This document shows positions 8,029-16,195 of a stretch of DNA of 26,638 nt, piece after piece. Within the stretch, counting starts at the first letter, position 1; every line of letters begins with the position of its first letter. This DNA comes from UBA7683 sp964643895 (GTDB lineage Bacteria > Patescibacteriota > Saccharimonadia > Saccharimonadales > UBA7683), in NCBI GenBank assembly GCA_964643895.1, contig CAZXUE010000011.1, positions 1-26,638 on the forward strand. The letters run 5' to 3'. Position numbers and translations under genes: made by a program. The notes beneath the pieces were generated by a model. The model had not been told where the DNA came from and made no database searches. It saw only the letters and a list, made by a program, of their open reading frames with translations.

Positions 8029-9399
8029 TCAAGCGCGTCGGCGAAGTTTTTTCAGCTTGCGGTGCAAACCAATAGCTATAGCACCAGCACCGGCAATGCC
8101 AACATAGTATGTAAAGTTCGTATTTGTCGTACCAGTATTCGGTGCAAACGGCACGAAAGTAACTGGTGCATCTTCAGGAAGTTGTAAACCGACAACGTTC
8201 GCGAGCAAGGCAGGACCATTGATATAGGTTTGTGCCGTCTTTGAGGTAACACTAATGGTAAGCGTGCACGAAACCTGCCCAAGATTTAAATTGCCCGCGT
8301 AGGCCAATTGCCTTTTATCTTCAGAAACGATGATACTGCCGGCAGTACAGGTAGTTTGAATGTCTGGGTTTTCGGCAACCATTAATGATTCTGGTAAATT
8401 ATTTGTGAATGACCAGCCCTCTTTAGCCAAAAGATCACTGGTGTTGGTAACTGTGAATGTCATACGCGAGGTTTTATCAATCTCAACAGTATCGGGTTCA
8501 AACGTAATATCAAGGTGAGGCGATGCATCAGATATTGAGATATCATCAAGTGCATTATCGTTTCCAATTCCATCGCCCTCTTCGTTCACAACACGAACAC
8601 CAACTGAATTAGCCTGGCTTAGCAGTGCCCGATCTGTTTGTATTTTTGCAACCCAAATAGGCAAAACCGATGGCGAGGTGGCGCTATTCGACTGCAGAGA
8701 AGGCGGAGTGATTTGCTGAGATTGTTCGTCGGTACAGACATTAAGCGCGTCCTGGTTAATTCGCCGCGTATCACTACCATCAAGCAAGTAAAATATGAAC
8801 TTTGCCGGGTGTGTACTGCCGAGTTCACAGTTTACTGATGCTGCGCTCAAGCTTGCGATAAGAAATCGGCGATTATTGTTTGGCAAGTTAATAGATTGCG
8901 CAGTTTCTAACTGCACAAGGTTCGCACCTGGGTTTACGCTCACATTTCCATTATCGGTATATGCTATTAACGCACGATTCAAAGTAGGATCTGTCGCACC
9001 ACCAAACTGGCCAAGCGCATGTGCCATGCGCCTTACGTAATCAAAAGCGCCCGAGCTGTTTGTACCATCACCAACTGAACAATTGCTGTTATCAAACTCA
9101 CTATTGTCCATCGCAAAATAAATGACTTCGCCATTACAGGATGTCAGCCACGGAGCCGCGGCTGTATAGGTAACACCCTCTACCCCAGTATAGCTTGTGA
9201 GTAGAATTGGTGATGTGCTGTGGTTATTCTCAAAATCTTCGTTGTAGATTCTAACCGGATCTCTAGGAACACCCGGCGCAGCCTGCACTACCCGAATAAG
9301 CCCCGCAAAAGCCAAGAGCACCATCATGAGCACCGTACCAAACAACACAAAGAGACTTCTTTTATACTGATCGCGTACTAATTGCTTGCTTACATTCAT
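8029..9399 (-). CDS. Secreted surface protein with DUF11/DUF7933-like domain and C-terminal sortase sorting signal (APNTG)
   Basis: A 456-aa exported protein, likely anchored to the cell surface. Residues 15-40 form a signal peptide (LFVLFGTVLMMVLLAFAGL, then VVQA before AP). An N-terminal region starts with IYNEDFENN. A repeat-type beta domain follows (DITFEPDTVEIDKTSRMTFT, then NNLPESLMVAENP and SCTLTISVTS), which matches the DUF11/DUF7933 pattern of bacterial surface proteins. The C-terminus is a textbook sorting signal: APNTG (8131-8145), a hydrophobic stretch (YYVGIAGAGAIAIGL) and a basic tail (HRKLKKLRRRA). The start at the ATG at 9399 is set by an extended -10 ending 7 nt upstream; the in-frame start at 9453 would add 18 unlikely residues. 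It lies just upstream of the sortase gene on the same strand. Confidence 0.87.
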   Translation of the reverse strand: MNVSKQLVRDQYKRSLFVLFGTVLMMVLLAFAGLIRVVQAAPGVPRDPVRIYNEDFENNHSTSPILLTSYTGVEGVTYTAAAPWLTSCNGEVIYFAMDNSEFDNSNCSVGDGTNSSGAFDYVRRMAHALGQFGGATDPTLNRALIAYTDNGNVSVNPGANLVQLETAQSINLPNNNRRFLIASLSAASVNCELGSTHPAKFIFYLLDGSDTRRINQDALNVCTDEQSQQITPPSLQSNSATSPSVLPIWVAKIQTDRALLSQANSVGVRVVNEEGDGIGNDNALDDISISDASPHLDITFEPDTVEIDKTSRMTFTVTNTSDLLAKEGWSFTNNLPESLMVAENPDIQTTCTAGSIIVSEDKRQLAYAGNLNLGQVSCTLTISVTSKTAQTYINGPALLANVVGLQLPEDAPVTFVPFAPNTGTTNTNFTYYVGIAGAGAIAIGLHRKLKKLRRRA

Positions 9400-9406
9400 A
9401 ATGGAG

Positions 9407-9415
9407 ATTTTAGCA
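9407..9415 (-). promoter_or_regulatory. Extended -10 promoter of the surface-protein/sortase unit
   Basis: Minus strand TGC-TAAAAT followed by 7 nt and the ATG at 9399. It suggests a leaderless mRNA starting at the AUG and probably also carrying the sortase gene. Confidence 0.5.
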
Positions 9416-9469
9416 TAGCAACGTACGTGTGAGCAAATTATAGCTTGCTTCACACTTTGAAGGCTCAGC

Positions 9470-10375
9470 CTATACCACGTGGACTATGTTCGCCTGATGC
9501 TGTTCGCAAAAAGTTTTGGTATCGCAGCTTTTGCACACAAGTTTTAACCTATTGCAGCTTTTGTCAGCACAATTAATAAATCGACTAGTTTTGGCCTTGC
9601 AGTGGATGCACTCCCCAAGATCACGAGCCTTGCTGCTAAATGTATGGTTCATGCGGCCATCAAAAATATACAGCGTGCCTTCCCAAAATCCGTGGTCACC
9701 ATATTTTTCGCCGTACTTCACGATGCCGCCATCAATTTGGTACACCTCTTTAAAGCCCCGATTTTTCATCAAGACTGAAAGAATTTCACAGCGAATACCA
9801 CCCGTGCAGTAAGTAATAATTGGTCGGTCTTTAATGACATTGTACTTGGGATCTTCCAGTTCTTTTAAAAAATCTGGCGTAGTTTCTACGGCTGGAATAA
9901 TTGCGTTTTTGAATCTTCCCACTTGCGCCTCGTATGCATTTCTGCCATCAAAAAAAATCACTTCATCACCCCGGTCCTGGATCAACTTATGAACCTGTTC
10001 GGGCTTAAGGTGCACACCGCCATTTTCAATCCCTTCCTCTGATACCACAATTTCATCTGAGGCATGAAATGCCACCAGCTCATCCCGAACTTTAACCGAA
10101 AGCTTCGGAAACTCTTCGCCATTTCCATCAGACCACTTGTACATGATGCCCTTAAACAACACCGACCGGTTCATTTCACGCTTATATTCACGGAGGTTTT
10201 CAATACCCCCGCCAAGCGTTCCATTAATGCCGTGTGGTGAAATAATAATTCGACCCCTCAAGCCAAGCCGGGCACATAGCTCCTTCTGCCAACGCATAGT
10301 AATGCTCGGATCATTTACCGGTACAAACTTATAATACAAAATGACTTTTGGTTCCTGCTGTGTCGATTTCTTCAT
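9470..10375 (-). CDS. trhO: tRNA uridine-34 hydroxylase TrhO (rhodanese family, YceA-like)
   Basis: A 301-aa member of the TrhO/YceA family, which makes 5-hydroxyuridine at tRNA position 34 using molecular oxygen. An N-terminal acylphosphatase-like part (ILYYKFVPVNDP, LRGRIIISPHGINGTLGG) is followed by a rhodanese domain with VIFFDGRNAYEAQVGRFKNAI and the active loop TYCTGGIRCE, whose first Cys is the catalytic position. The C-terminal tail has clustered Cys pairs (ECIHCKAKT, NCADKSCN, CKSCDTKTFCEQH) that look zinc-binding and are typical of the family. The ATG at 10375 follows an extended -10 by 7 nt, so it is likely leaderless. It is divergent from the ABC exporter operon. Family call is firm; activity is inferred from studied homologues. 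Confidence 0.92.
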   Translation of the reverse strand: MKKSTQQEPKVILYYKFVPVNDPSITMRWQKELCARLGLRGRIIISPHGINGTLGGGIENLREYKREMNRSVLFKGIMYKWSDGNGEEFPKLSVKVRDELVAFHASDEIVVSEEGIENGGVHLKPEQVHKLIQDRGDEVIFFDGRNAYEAQVGRFKNAIIPAVETTPDFLKELEDPKYNVIKDRPIITYCTGGIRCEILSVLMKNRGFKEVYQIDGGIVKYGEKYGDHGFWEGTLYIFDGRMNHTFSSKARDLGECIHCKAKTSRFINCADKSCNRLKLVCKSCDTKTFCEQHQANIVHVV

Positions 10376-10382
10376 CTGTTAT

Positions 10383-10391
10383 ATAGTAGCA
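10383..10391 (-). promoter_or_regulatory. Extended -10 promoter of trhO
   Basis: Minus strand TGC-TACTAT, then 7 nt, then the ATG at 10375. Confidence 0.5.
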
Positions 10392-10426
10392 AAATCTATA
10401 AAATTTGTCATTTTACTTGACATAAG

Positions 10427-10435
10427 TGGTATAAT
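10427..10435 (+). promoter_or_regulatory. Consensus extended -10 promoter of the ABC exporter operon
   Basis: TGG-TATAAT is a perfect extended -10. Transcription would start near 10442, giving a leader of about 160 nt before the ABC gene at 10603. A TTGTCA 19 bp upstream is a poor -35. The TTGACA at 10417 is only 7 bp away and cannot serve as one. Confidence 0.65.
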
Positions 10436-10474
10436 ATCAAGATTGATATAAAACTAATAGGAAAGGGCAAAACG

Positions 10475-10540
10475 ATGTCGAACATTTTAATCACCGTACC
10501 ACCAAGCAATTCGTTTGCCCGAGTACAACTTATTCATTAA
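10475..10540 (+). CDS. Candidate 21-aa leader peptide upstream of ABC exporter
   Basis: ATG at 10475 to TAA at 10538 encodes MSNILITVPPSNSFARVQLIH. A strong Shine-Dalgarno (AGGAAAGGG, 10459-10467) lies 7 nt upstream, and the ORF falls in the leader of the exporter mRNA. It has no recognisable domain. The adjacent prolines (VPPSN) are the kind of sequence that can slow a ribosome, so it could act as a translation-sensing leader for the downstream transporter. That role is inference; only the ORF, its ribosome site and its position are seen. Confidence 0.45.
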   Translation: MSNILITVPPSNSFARVQLIH

Positions 10541-10587
10541 CTAAAACTTACTTTTTTAAAATTATAACTCTTCAGTAAATCGTAACA

Positions 10588-10602
10588 ACGGCAGGAGGCC
10601 GT
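10588..10602 (+). promoter_or_regulatory. Hairpin presenting the Shine-Dalgarno of the ABC exporter gene
   Basis: ACGGC-AGGAG-GCCGT forms a perfect 5-bp stem whose 5-nt loop is the AGGAG ribosome-binding core. It ends at the base before the ATG at 10603. Folding would expose or hide the site, so it may tune initiation together with the upstream short ORF. Confidence 0.5.
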
Positions 10603-12374
10603 ATGCCTAAAAAAATGCAAACATTCAGCAACGCAAAAGAAATAATCGGCCATTATTGGCGACATACCAAGCCCTATAAAAAACAAATCGGGACTATCTA
10701 CCCGTTAATGATTGTCGCGCAACTGGTAGAAGATTTTGCTCAACCACTTATTATCAGTTTTGTCATCACCAAGTTTGCCAGTGGTGATATTGCTGGCTTA
10801 CGAGAAAGTAACATTGCATTTATTCTTTTTGGTGCAGTTATTTGTGAAGTCTTTGGGCATCTTTTATGGAACCGCATTATTATCCCTATTTTTTGGCGCA
10901 CACAAGAGAGCATTATGCGTGACTTGGCTTTGTCGTCGTTTGATCATCTCCAGAAAATGAGTACCGGGTTCTTTAATGATCGCTTCGCAGGCTCACTAGT
11001 TAACCAGGTGAACAAATTTGTCGGTTCATACGAGAGGCTAACCGATGCCTTAACATGGAACGTATTCAAGCTGATTGTCTCGGTGATAGCTACTACCGTT
11101 ATTTTAGCACCAAAAGCACCTTTAGTCTCAGTTGCTATCATTATTATTAGCGCAGTGTATATACCGATTACGTGGTATTACAGAAGAAAGCTTGTACCAT
11201 ACAATAAGAAATGGGCGGCGGCAGAAACCGAACGTACAGGTCAGCTTGCAGACTCAATATCAAATATTCTTGCCGTAAAATCTTTCTCTGGTGAAGATCG
11301 TGAACGAGTAAGAATGGCCCAAAAAGTAGATGCGGTTTTTGACCAATCAATCAAAACCATGAAACTAACCATGTGGCAGGAGTTGATAACGGGCGGTTTG
11401 CAGCGCAGTATTAATATTGCGGTGATCATTATCTCGATCGTGCTTGCCCTGAACGGCACAATCGAGGTTGGCGTTATTTATCTCGCGCTTAACTTTACTA
11501 TGGCCATCATGCGCAGATTATGGGATCTCAATAATACATTCCGGACATTCACACGTGTATTTGGTGATGCCCATGACATGGCAGATATTCTTGCAATTAC
11601 ACCGCAAGTTCTTGATCATAAAAACGTCACAAGAACTGTTCTTCAGGATTCATCTGTTGAGTTTGAAGATGTTACGTTTGCCCACAACCAAGAAAAAGCG
11701 CCCCTTTTCAAAAACCTCAATCTTCACATCAAGCCAGGCGAACGCATAGGCCTAATCGGGATGAGTGGCGGAGGCAAAACAACTATAACCAAGCTGTTAC
11801 TGCGCTTTATGGATATAAACAGCGGGTCAATTCGTATCGGCGGCATTGACATCAGCACGCTATCTCAGCAATCATTGCGCAAACATATTGCATACGTGCC
11901 GCAAGAACCGCTTTTGTTTCATCGCAGCCTCGCCGAAAATATAGCCTATGGCAAGCCTGATGCTTCACACGAAGAAGTGCAAAAAGCTGCTCGCTTAGCG
12001 CACGCAGATGAGTTTATCGGCGAACTTTCTGAAGGTTATAAAACACTAGTTGGAGAACGAGGCGTTAAATTAAGTGGCGGTCAAAAACAGCGTGTAGCCA
12101 TTGCACGAGCTATGCTCAAAGATGCGCCAATTTTACTGCTTGATGAGGCGACATCTGCGCTTGATAGCGAGAGTGAAGCGCTCATTCAAGATGCTCTGTG
12201 GAAGCTGATGGAAGGACGTACGGCAATCGTAATTGCTCACCGACTTTCAACTATTCAAAAAATGGATAGGATTATTGTATTGGATAAGGGCAGGATCGTT
12301 GAAGAAGGCTCACACAAAGAGCTGCTCAAGAAGAACGGCACATACGCTAAGCTTTGGGCACACCAGTCAGGGGG
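10603..12374 (+). CDS. ABC exporter half-transporter (membrane + ATPase), 3' end at assembly gap
   Basis: A type IV ABC exporter half: an N-terminal six-helix transmembrane domain (to about residue 315) fused to an ATPase. ATPase motifs: Walker A GMSGGGKTT, Q-loop in YVPQEPLLF, signature LSGGQKQRVAIARAM, Walker B PILLLDEATSALD and H-loop VIAHRLSTI. 590 residues are readable before the N run at 12375, ending near YAKLWAHQSG, which is the usual C-terminus of such proteins, so only a few residues are probably missing. The strong AGGAGG site places the start at the ATG at 10603. It likely pairs with the next gene to form a heterodimeric multidrug or lipid exporter; the substrate is unknown. Confidence 0.9.
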
Positions 12375-12384
12375 NNNNNNNNNN
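12375..12384. other. Assembly gap (10 N) between the two ABC exporter genes
   Basis: Ten unknown bases join the end of the first ABC gene to the 5' part of the second. The size is probably nominal. A TGA lies in the first gene's frame right after the gap, but the frame across an unsized gap cannot be trusted. Confidence 0.99.
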
Positions 12385-12385
12385 T

Positions 12386-14191
12386 GATGAGCAGCAGGGG
12401 CTAAAGCTTGGACTCGCTCAAAACCTACAACTCAGTTTACGAATGCACAGAACCTCTTTAGAAATTCGTCCTGTGGGCGTACTGTTCTATCTATCTGGAT
12501 CTCTCTTGGAGATAGCCAGCTTTCTGGCCGCAATCTTTGCAACCGCACGGCTTGGATCAAAGCTAGCGGAGTTCGCCTCTTCGGGCCAAGTAAACGGCAT
12601 CTGGTTATGGTTATTCATCGATGCAATCGCAACAGCATTTATGGGGTTGGGCTTTTTACTAATGAGTTACGGAAAGCGGCTAGTATATTTTGCCTTTGTT
12701 CGTTGGTCAACCGATGCCTATATGAAAACTCTTTGTAGTATCGATCTCGGAGATTTCTATGACAAAGAAATGCGTAATATTATCAACAAGGTGAGTAGCG
12801 GTTACACATGGCAAATGGCGAACCTTTCCGGTATGAATCTTGATTTACTGTACGGAATTCTACGGTTCCTTGCGATCACTGTTCTTGTGGCGCAGATTAC
12901 CTGGTGGATTGTACCCCTAATAGCAATCTTTCTGCTTCCAACACTTATAGCTGAAAGTCGCATGGCAAAAATGCTGTGGTTTGTATGGGACGCCAAGGGT
13001 GATGAACGGCACATCTTTTGGGGGATCGACTGGATTATTCGTAACGCAAAAGGCCAACTTGAGGCCAGGGCCACACAATCTACAAATTTCTTGCTGACAA
13101 AAATTAAGAGCCTAAATGGTAAGTTCTATAAAGAGCAGGAATCGCAATATCGTCACGCAAGCAGATTGCTAGTACCAACTAAAGTTGTCGAGGTTATAGG
13201 CACCGCAACTGGATCAGTCGTACTACTCAGGCAGTTTTTATCACATGCAATATCACTTGAGAGATACTTCTTTCTTTCTGGTGCATTACTCAGAATAGGC
13301 GGCGCACTTAACGCGATTTTTGGCACGCTTTCTGGTATGCAGGAAAGCTTATTGTTTGCTGGTAGCTATTTTGAGTTGGTAGACAAAAAGCCGAACCTTA
13401 TCGACAAGCAACCGAGCACAATCATTACATCAGCTAGTCCAGAAGTTGTTTTTGAGAATGTATCTTTCGCATATCCCGGTCAGAGCGAGCTGGTTTTTAA
13501 AAATCTTAATCTGAATATTAAGGGTGGCGAGCATGTCGCAATTGTCGGCGAGAATGGTGCAGGCAAAAGCACTCTGATTAAGTTGTTGCTAAGGTTTTAC
13601 CACCCAACAAATGGAAAAATCCTGGTCGACGGAGTGGACCTAAAAGATATTGCTATTGAGAGCTGGTACGACAAACTTGCAACCTTGTTTCAGGACTTTA
13701 ACCAATATCCATTTTCAGTTGGTGAAAACATAACTATTGGTAGATCCCAGATAAGGCCCGATCGTATACGGCGCAACGAGGCGGCGCAATTTGGTGGAGT
13801 TGATAGCTTGGTTAAAAAATACAAACATGGCTATAATACTGTGCTCGACGGAAGCTTCAAAAAAGGTATCGAACCGAGTGGCGGACAATGGCAGCGAGTA
13901 GCACTTGCTCGAGCCTTTTATCGCAACGCAGGTGTATTAATATTGGATGAACCAACCTCGGCCATAGATGCCAATGCTGAATACGAAATTTTTAACTCAA
14001 TTTTTGATCGATATAAATCACGCTCGGCAATTATTGTGAGTCACCGCTTCAGCACAGTGCGTCGTGCTGATAGAATTATCGTCCTAGATCAGGGAAAAAT
14101 CATTGAAGAAGGTTCACATCAGAAACTCATGAAACAAAACGGTGTGTATAGCGAGCTCTTTAGTAAACAAGCGGAAGGTTATCGTGAATAA
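12386..14191 (+). CDS. ABC exporter half-transporter (partner), 5' end in assembly gap
   Basis: The second exporter half. Readable sequence begins DEQQGLKLGLAQN right after the N run, so the true start is probably inside the gap; an in-frame ATG at 12443 (MHRTSLEIRP) is the alternative. Hydrophobic segments such as FYLSGSLLEIASFLAAIFATA and ILRFLAITVLVAQITWWIVP form the membrane domain. The ATPase has Walker A GENGAGKST, Q-loop LFQDFNQYPF, signature EPSGGQWQRVALARAF, Walker B GVLILDEPTSAID and H-loop IIVSHRFSTV. The signature begins with Pro-Ser rather than Leu-Ser. The gene overlaps the next one by 8 nt. The membrane domain is clearly different from that of the upstream partner, which fits a heterodimer. 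Confidence 0.88.
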   Translation, partial: DEQQGLKLGLAQNLQLSLRMHRTSLEIRPVGVLFYLSGSLLEIASFLAAIFATARLGSKLAEFASSGQVNGIWLWLFIDAIATAFMGLGFLLMSYGKRLVYFAFVRWSTDAYMKTLCSIDLGDFYDKEMRNIINKVSSGYTWQMANLSGMNLDLLYGILRFLAITVLVAQITWWIVPLIAIFLLPTLIAESRMAKMLWFVWDAKGDERHIFWGIDWIIRNAKGQLEARATQSTNFLLTKIKSLNGKFYKEQESQYRHASRLLVPTKVVEVIGTATGSVVLLRQFLSHAISLERYFFLSGALLRIGGALNAIFGTLSGMQESLLFAGSYFELVDKKPNLIDKQPSTIITSASPEVVFENVSFAYPGQSELVFKNLNLNIKGGEHVAIVGENGAGKSTLIKLLLRFYHPTNGKILVDGVDLKDIAIESWYDKLATLFQDFNQYPFSVGENITIGRSQIRPDRIRRNEAAQFGGVDSLVKKYKHGYNTVLDGSFKKGIEPSGGQWQRVALARAFYRNAGVLILDEPTSAIDANAEYEIFNSIFDRYKSRSAIIVSHRFSTVRRADRIIVLDQGKIIEEGSHQKLMKQNGVYSELFSKQAEGYRE

Positions 14192-14747
14192 GCAGCGAAA
14201 CCTCAGCTTAACTCAATTATGTCGTATTTATTTTAAAATAGGTTCGCAGGCGTATGGCGGGTGGTCAACAACGTATCTGTTGCTTGAGAAAGAGTTTGCC
14301 AGTAAACGGAAGTTGCTGAGTAAAGAACAGCTCCGAACCGCAATGGCAGCCGGACAGGCACTCCCAGGTCCGGCTCAGGTGATTGTTGCTGCACAGGCCG
14401 CCTATTTTTTAAAAGGTGTAAAAGGTTCATTGCTCGCCACAATTATATATCTCGTACCCTCTCTAACGCTCACGCTTCTTTTCTGCTTTATCTATTTTAA
14501 CTACTTTGCCCAGAGCCATATTGCAAACTACACAATTGGTATTCAAGCTGCAGTTGGCGGCATCATTATTGGCAACGCATATAAAATTGCCCGGCACAAC
14601 GCAAGCAGCCCGATGCCTTGGATAGCGGCTGGTATTGCTGGAATTCTCTACTACACCGGATATGTCCCGACACTCGCAATTATTTTTGGCTTTGCTATTG
14701 CAGGTATCGTTATACACGCAGTGAACTCGAGGAAGAACCATGGCTGA
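14184..14747 (+). CDS. Chromate transporter-type membrane protein, N-terminal half (short CHR)
   Basis: A 187-aa single-domain CHR-superfamily protein (PF02417-like). It shows the family start LCRIYFKIGSQAYGGWSTTYLLLEKEF, then AMAAGQALPGPAQVIVAAQAAYFLKG with the conserved PGP, followed by several hydrophobic helices. Short CHR proteins work as two tandem subunits, and the next gene is the other half. The start GTG at 14184 has GGAAGG 5-6 nt upstream and overlaps the ABC gene stop by 8 nt. An ATG at 14142 would overlap by 50 nt and is less likely. Characterised members export chromate; no real evidence points to chromate here, and the operon with ABC exporters suggests another physiological anion or a general detoxification role. 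Confidence 0.83.
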   Translation: MNKQRNLSLTQLCRIYFKIGSQAYGGWSTTYLLLEKEFASKRKLLSKEQLRTAMAAGQALPGPAQVIVAAQAAYFLKGVKGSLLATIIYLVPSLTLTLLFCFIYFNYFAQSHIANYTIGIQAAVGGIIIGNAYKIARHNASSPMPWIAAGIAGILYYTGYVPTLAIIFGFAIAGIVIHAVNSRKNHG

Positions 14748-15252
14748 TCTCATACATATTTTTCTTCATATTGCAGTGATCAGCATTACAAGTTACTCGG
14801 GCAGCGCCCAGAGCCTATTTTACGAAGTTGGTGTTTCGCAGCTTCAGTGGGTTACAAATCAAGATTACATTAGCTATCTTGGGTTTGGATTCGCGAGTCC
14901 GGGTCCGCAGGTATTTAGTCTTGCTACATTTATGGGTTACGGGAGGGCTGGTCTTGCTGGAGGTATTGTCGGCACAATCGCTATTTATCTCATGCCCGTC
15001 ACGCTTGCAATCTTTAGCGGAAAGTACCTTAAAAAGTGGGTCAAAAAGAACAGCGCACAATATTTTGTGCAAGCTGTTGGCGTAGCCTCCGCCGGCTTGC
15101 TAGCCGCCATCGGCGGGAAGATACTTATGGCAAATGAGCTGACATTTTTATATCTATTCATAGCGGTTGCATCAGCTATTGCTGTCAATAAAAAAGTAAG
15201 CCCGCTGATTATTATCCTGGCGGGCCTCCTTTTTGGGCTTCTTATTCGCTAG
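14740..15252 (+). CDS. Chromate transporter-type membrane protein, C-terminal half (short CHR)
   Basis: A 170-aa CHR-family partner of the preceding protein: LHIAVISITSYSGSAQSLFYEVGV, then YLGFGFASPGPQVFSLATFMGY with the conserved PGP, and helices to the end (LIIILAGLLFGLLIR). It overlaps the upstream half by 8 nt (ATG at 14740), the same overlap length as between the ABC gene and the first CHR half, which implies coupled translation. It is the last gene of the plus-strand operon. The region after it (15253-15415) is structured but has no U-run terminator on this strand. Confidence 0.83.
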   Translation: MADLIHIFLHIAVISITSYSGSAQSLFYEVGVSQLQWVTNQDYISYLGFGFASPGPQVFSLATFMGYGRAGLAGGIVGTIAIYLMPVTLAIFSGKYLKKWVKKNSAQYFVQAVGVASAGLLAAIGGKILMANELTFLYLFIAVASAIAVNKKVSPLIIILAGLLFGLLIR

Positions 15253-15376
15253 AGATTAGACCTTCCACCATCTTCACTGTTAGCGAAGCCAGTTTATCAG
15301 GATTAATCTACTTGTTTTATCTGGGCAAAGAGTAGCCACGGCTATTCTGCGAACAGAAAAACAAGTAGATTGCCCT
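15253..15376 (-). ncRNA. Structured convergent intergenic region, candidate RNA element with pseudoknot
   Basis: A perfect 14-bp inverted repeat (AATCTACTTGTTTT at 15305-15318 with 15358-15371) encloses two small hairpins: TAGC-CACG-GCTA at 15333-15344 and TTCTG-CGAA-CAGAA (TTCG loop on the minus strand) ending at 15359. GGGC/GCCC (15323-15326 with 15372-15375) crosses the long helix and would form a pseudoknot. A further hairpin (15272-15288) pairs fully only as minus-strand RNA, with one G-U. AGATTA at 15253-15258 can also pair with the long helix's arm, an alternative fold. It may be the 3' UTR of the bL25 mRNA or a separate RNA. I know no matching family. Confidence 0.4.
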
Positions 15377-15411
15377 GGGGGCTGGATGGAGGTATGGAGA
15401 GATGATGGGGG
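15377..15411 (-). terminator. C-rich, G-poor stretch after bL25, possible Rho-loading site
   Basis: As minus-strand RNA the 35 nt after the bL25 stop are almost all C, U and A, with a single G and C-runs at both ends. That composition favours Rho loading. It lies directly before the structured region at 15253-15376, where polymerase could pause. The plus strand is correspondingly G-rich. Confidence 0.3.
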
Positions 15412-15415
15412 TCTA

Positions 15416-16162
15416 TTACTCGCCGTGGTCTTCTTTGGCTTTATTGCCGCCAGGGTTATCAGCCTCAGTCTGGCCACCCTGATCGGTGTCACCGCCTTTT
15501 TCGGCTTCAACTGCATCGGCTTCAGATTCTCCTTCTGCAAGTTCGGTGCCTTCGTCAGATTCAACTACGGTTGCGTCTTTAACGAGTACAATTGGCTGAG
15601 CCAAGAACTCTTCGCGCCTTTCTTCGTCGTCTTCGTTTGCCAGAACTTCAACCAGCTCCACACCAGCAGGTAGTTTAATGTCTCCTACGGTCAAGCGATC
15701 ATCAATTTCTACCAAGCTCTCTCCGGAAACCTCTAGCGCCTCGGGCAGATCTTTTGGCAATGCTCGCACCGCAAGTGTATCGAGTGTTTTAAGCAATACG
15801 AGTCGATTTGCTTCCGCAGGGATTTCACCAACAATATGCACTGGTACTTCGGCATCAACGGGCTCGTCGGCCTTCAAAGCCTGAAAGACGACATGCTGCA
15901 CCTCATTCTTTAGTGGTACAAACTCGATCTCTTTAATAAGGGCTAGCTTTTTAGCGCCTCCAACAGTAAGATCAAGCGCCTGGCTCATACCCACCTGTTG
16001 GTATGCCTTGAGTAGTGCACCGCCCTCAACAAGAAGACTAGTTGACTCCTTGCCATGCTCTTGCATAACAGCTGGCACGTTGCCTTCAGCGCGAAGCTTT
16101 GTAGCAGCCTTTTTACCAATACTCTCTCGTTTTTCTGCTTGTAACTGGACATCCTGACTCAT
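15416..16162 (-). CDS. rplY: 50S ribosomal protein bL25, CTC (general stress protein) form
   Basis: A 248-aa bL25 of the long CTC/TL5 type that binds 5S rRNA. The N-terminal L25 domain (QLQAEKRESIGKKAATKLRAEGNVPAVM) is followed by the TL5 beta domain (VDAEVPVHIVGEIPAEANRLVLLKTLD; GESLVEIDDRLTVGDIKLPAGVEL). A tail of about 45 residues is acidic and Gly-rich (DEGTELAEGESEADAVEAEKGG) and looks disordered. The start is the ATG at 16162, with GAGGAG 10 nt upstream; the in-frame extension to 16249 crosses the promoter and is rejected. Unlike many neighbours it has a true leader of about 30 nt. It is divergent from the dedA-like gene. Confidence 0.93.
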   Translation of the reverse strand: MSQDVQLQAEKRESIGKKAATKLRAEGNVPAVMQEHGKESTSLLVEGGALLKAYQQVGMSQALDLTVGGAKKLALIKEIEFVPLKNEVQHVVFQALKADEPVDAEVPVHIVGEIPAEANRLVLLKTLDTLAVRALPKDLPEALEVSGESLVEIDDRLTVGDIKLPAGVELVEVLANEDDEERREEFLAQPIVLVKDATVVESDEGTELAEGESEADAVEAEKGGDTDQGGQTEADNPGGNKAKEDHGE

Positions 16163-16195
16163 GTAATTCAAACTCCTCTGTTTTTCGGTGCCTTT

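Noticed and set aside
10417..10435. TTGACA and TATAAT as a -35/-10 pair
   Set aside because: Only 7 bp separate them. The -10 is more likely to work through its TG extension.
12233..12385. Second ABC ORF starting upstream of the N gap, inside the first ABC gene
   Set aside because: That reading frame before the gap is a shadow of the first gene's ATPase domain and is joined only through unknown bases.
15305..15371. The 14-bp inverted repeat as a bidirectional intrinsic terminator
   Set aside because: Neither strand has a U-run directly after the helix, and the loop contains further hairpins and a crossing pair.
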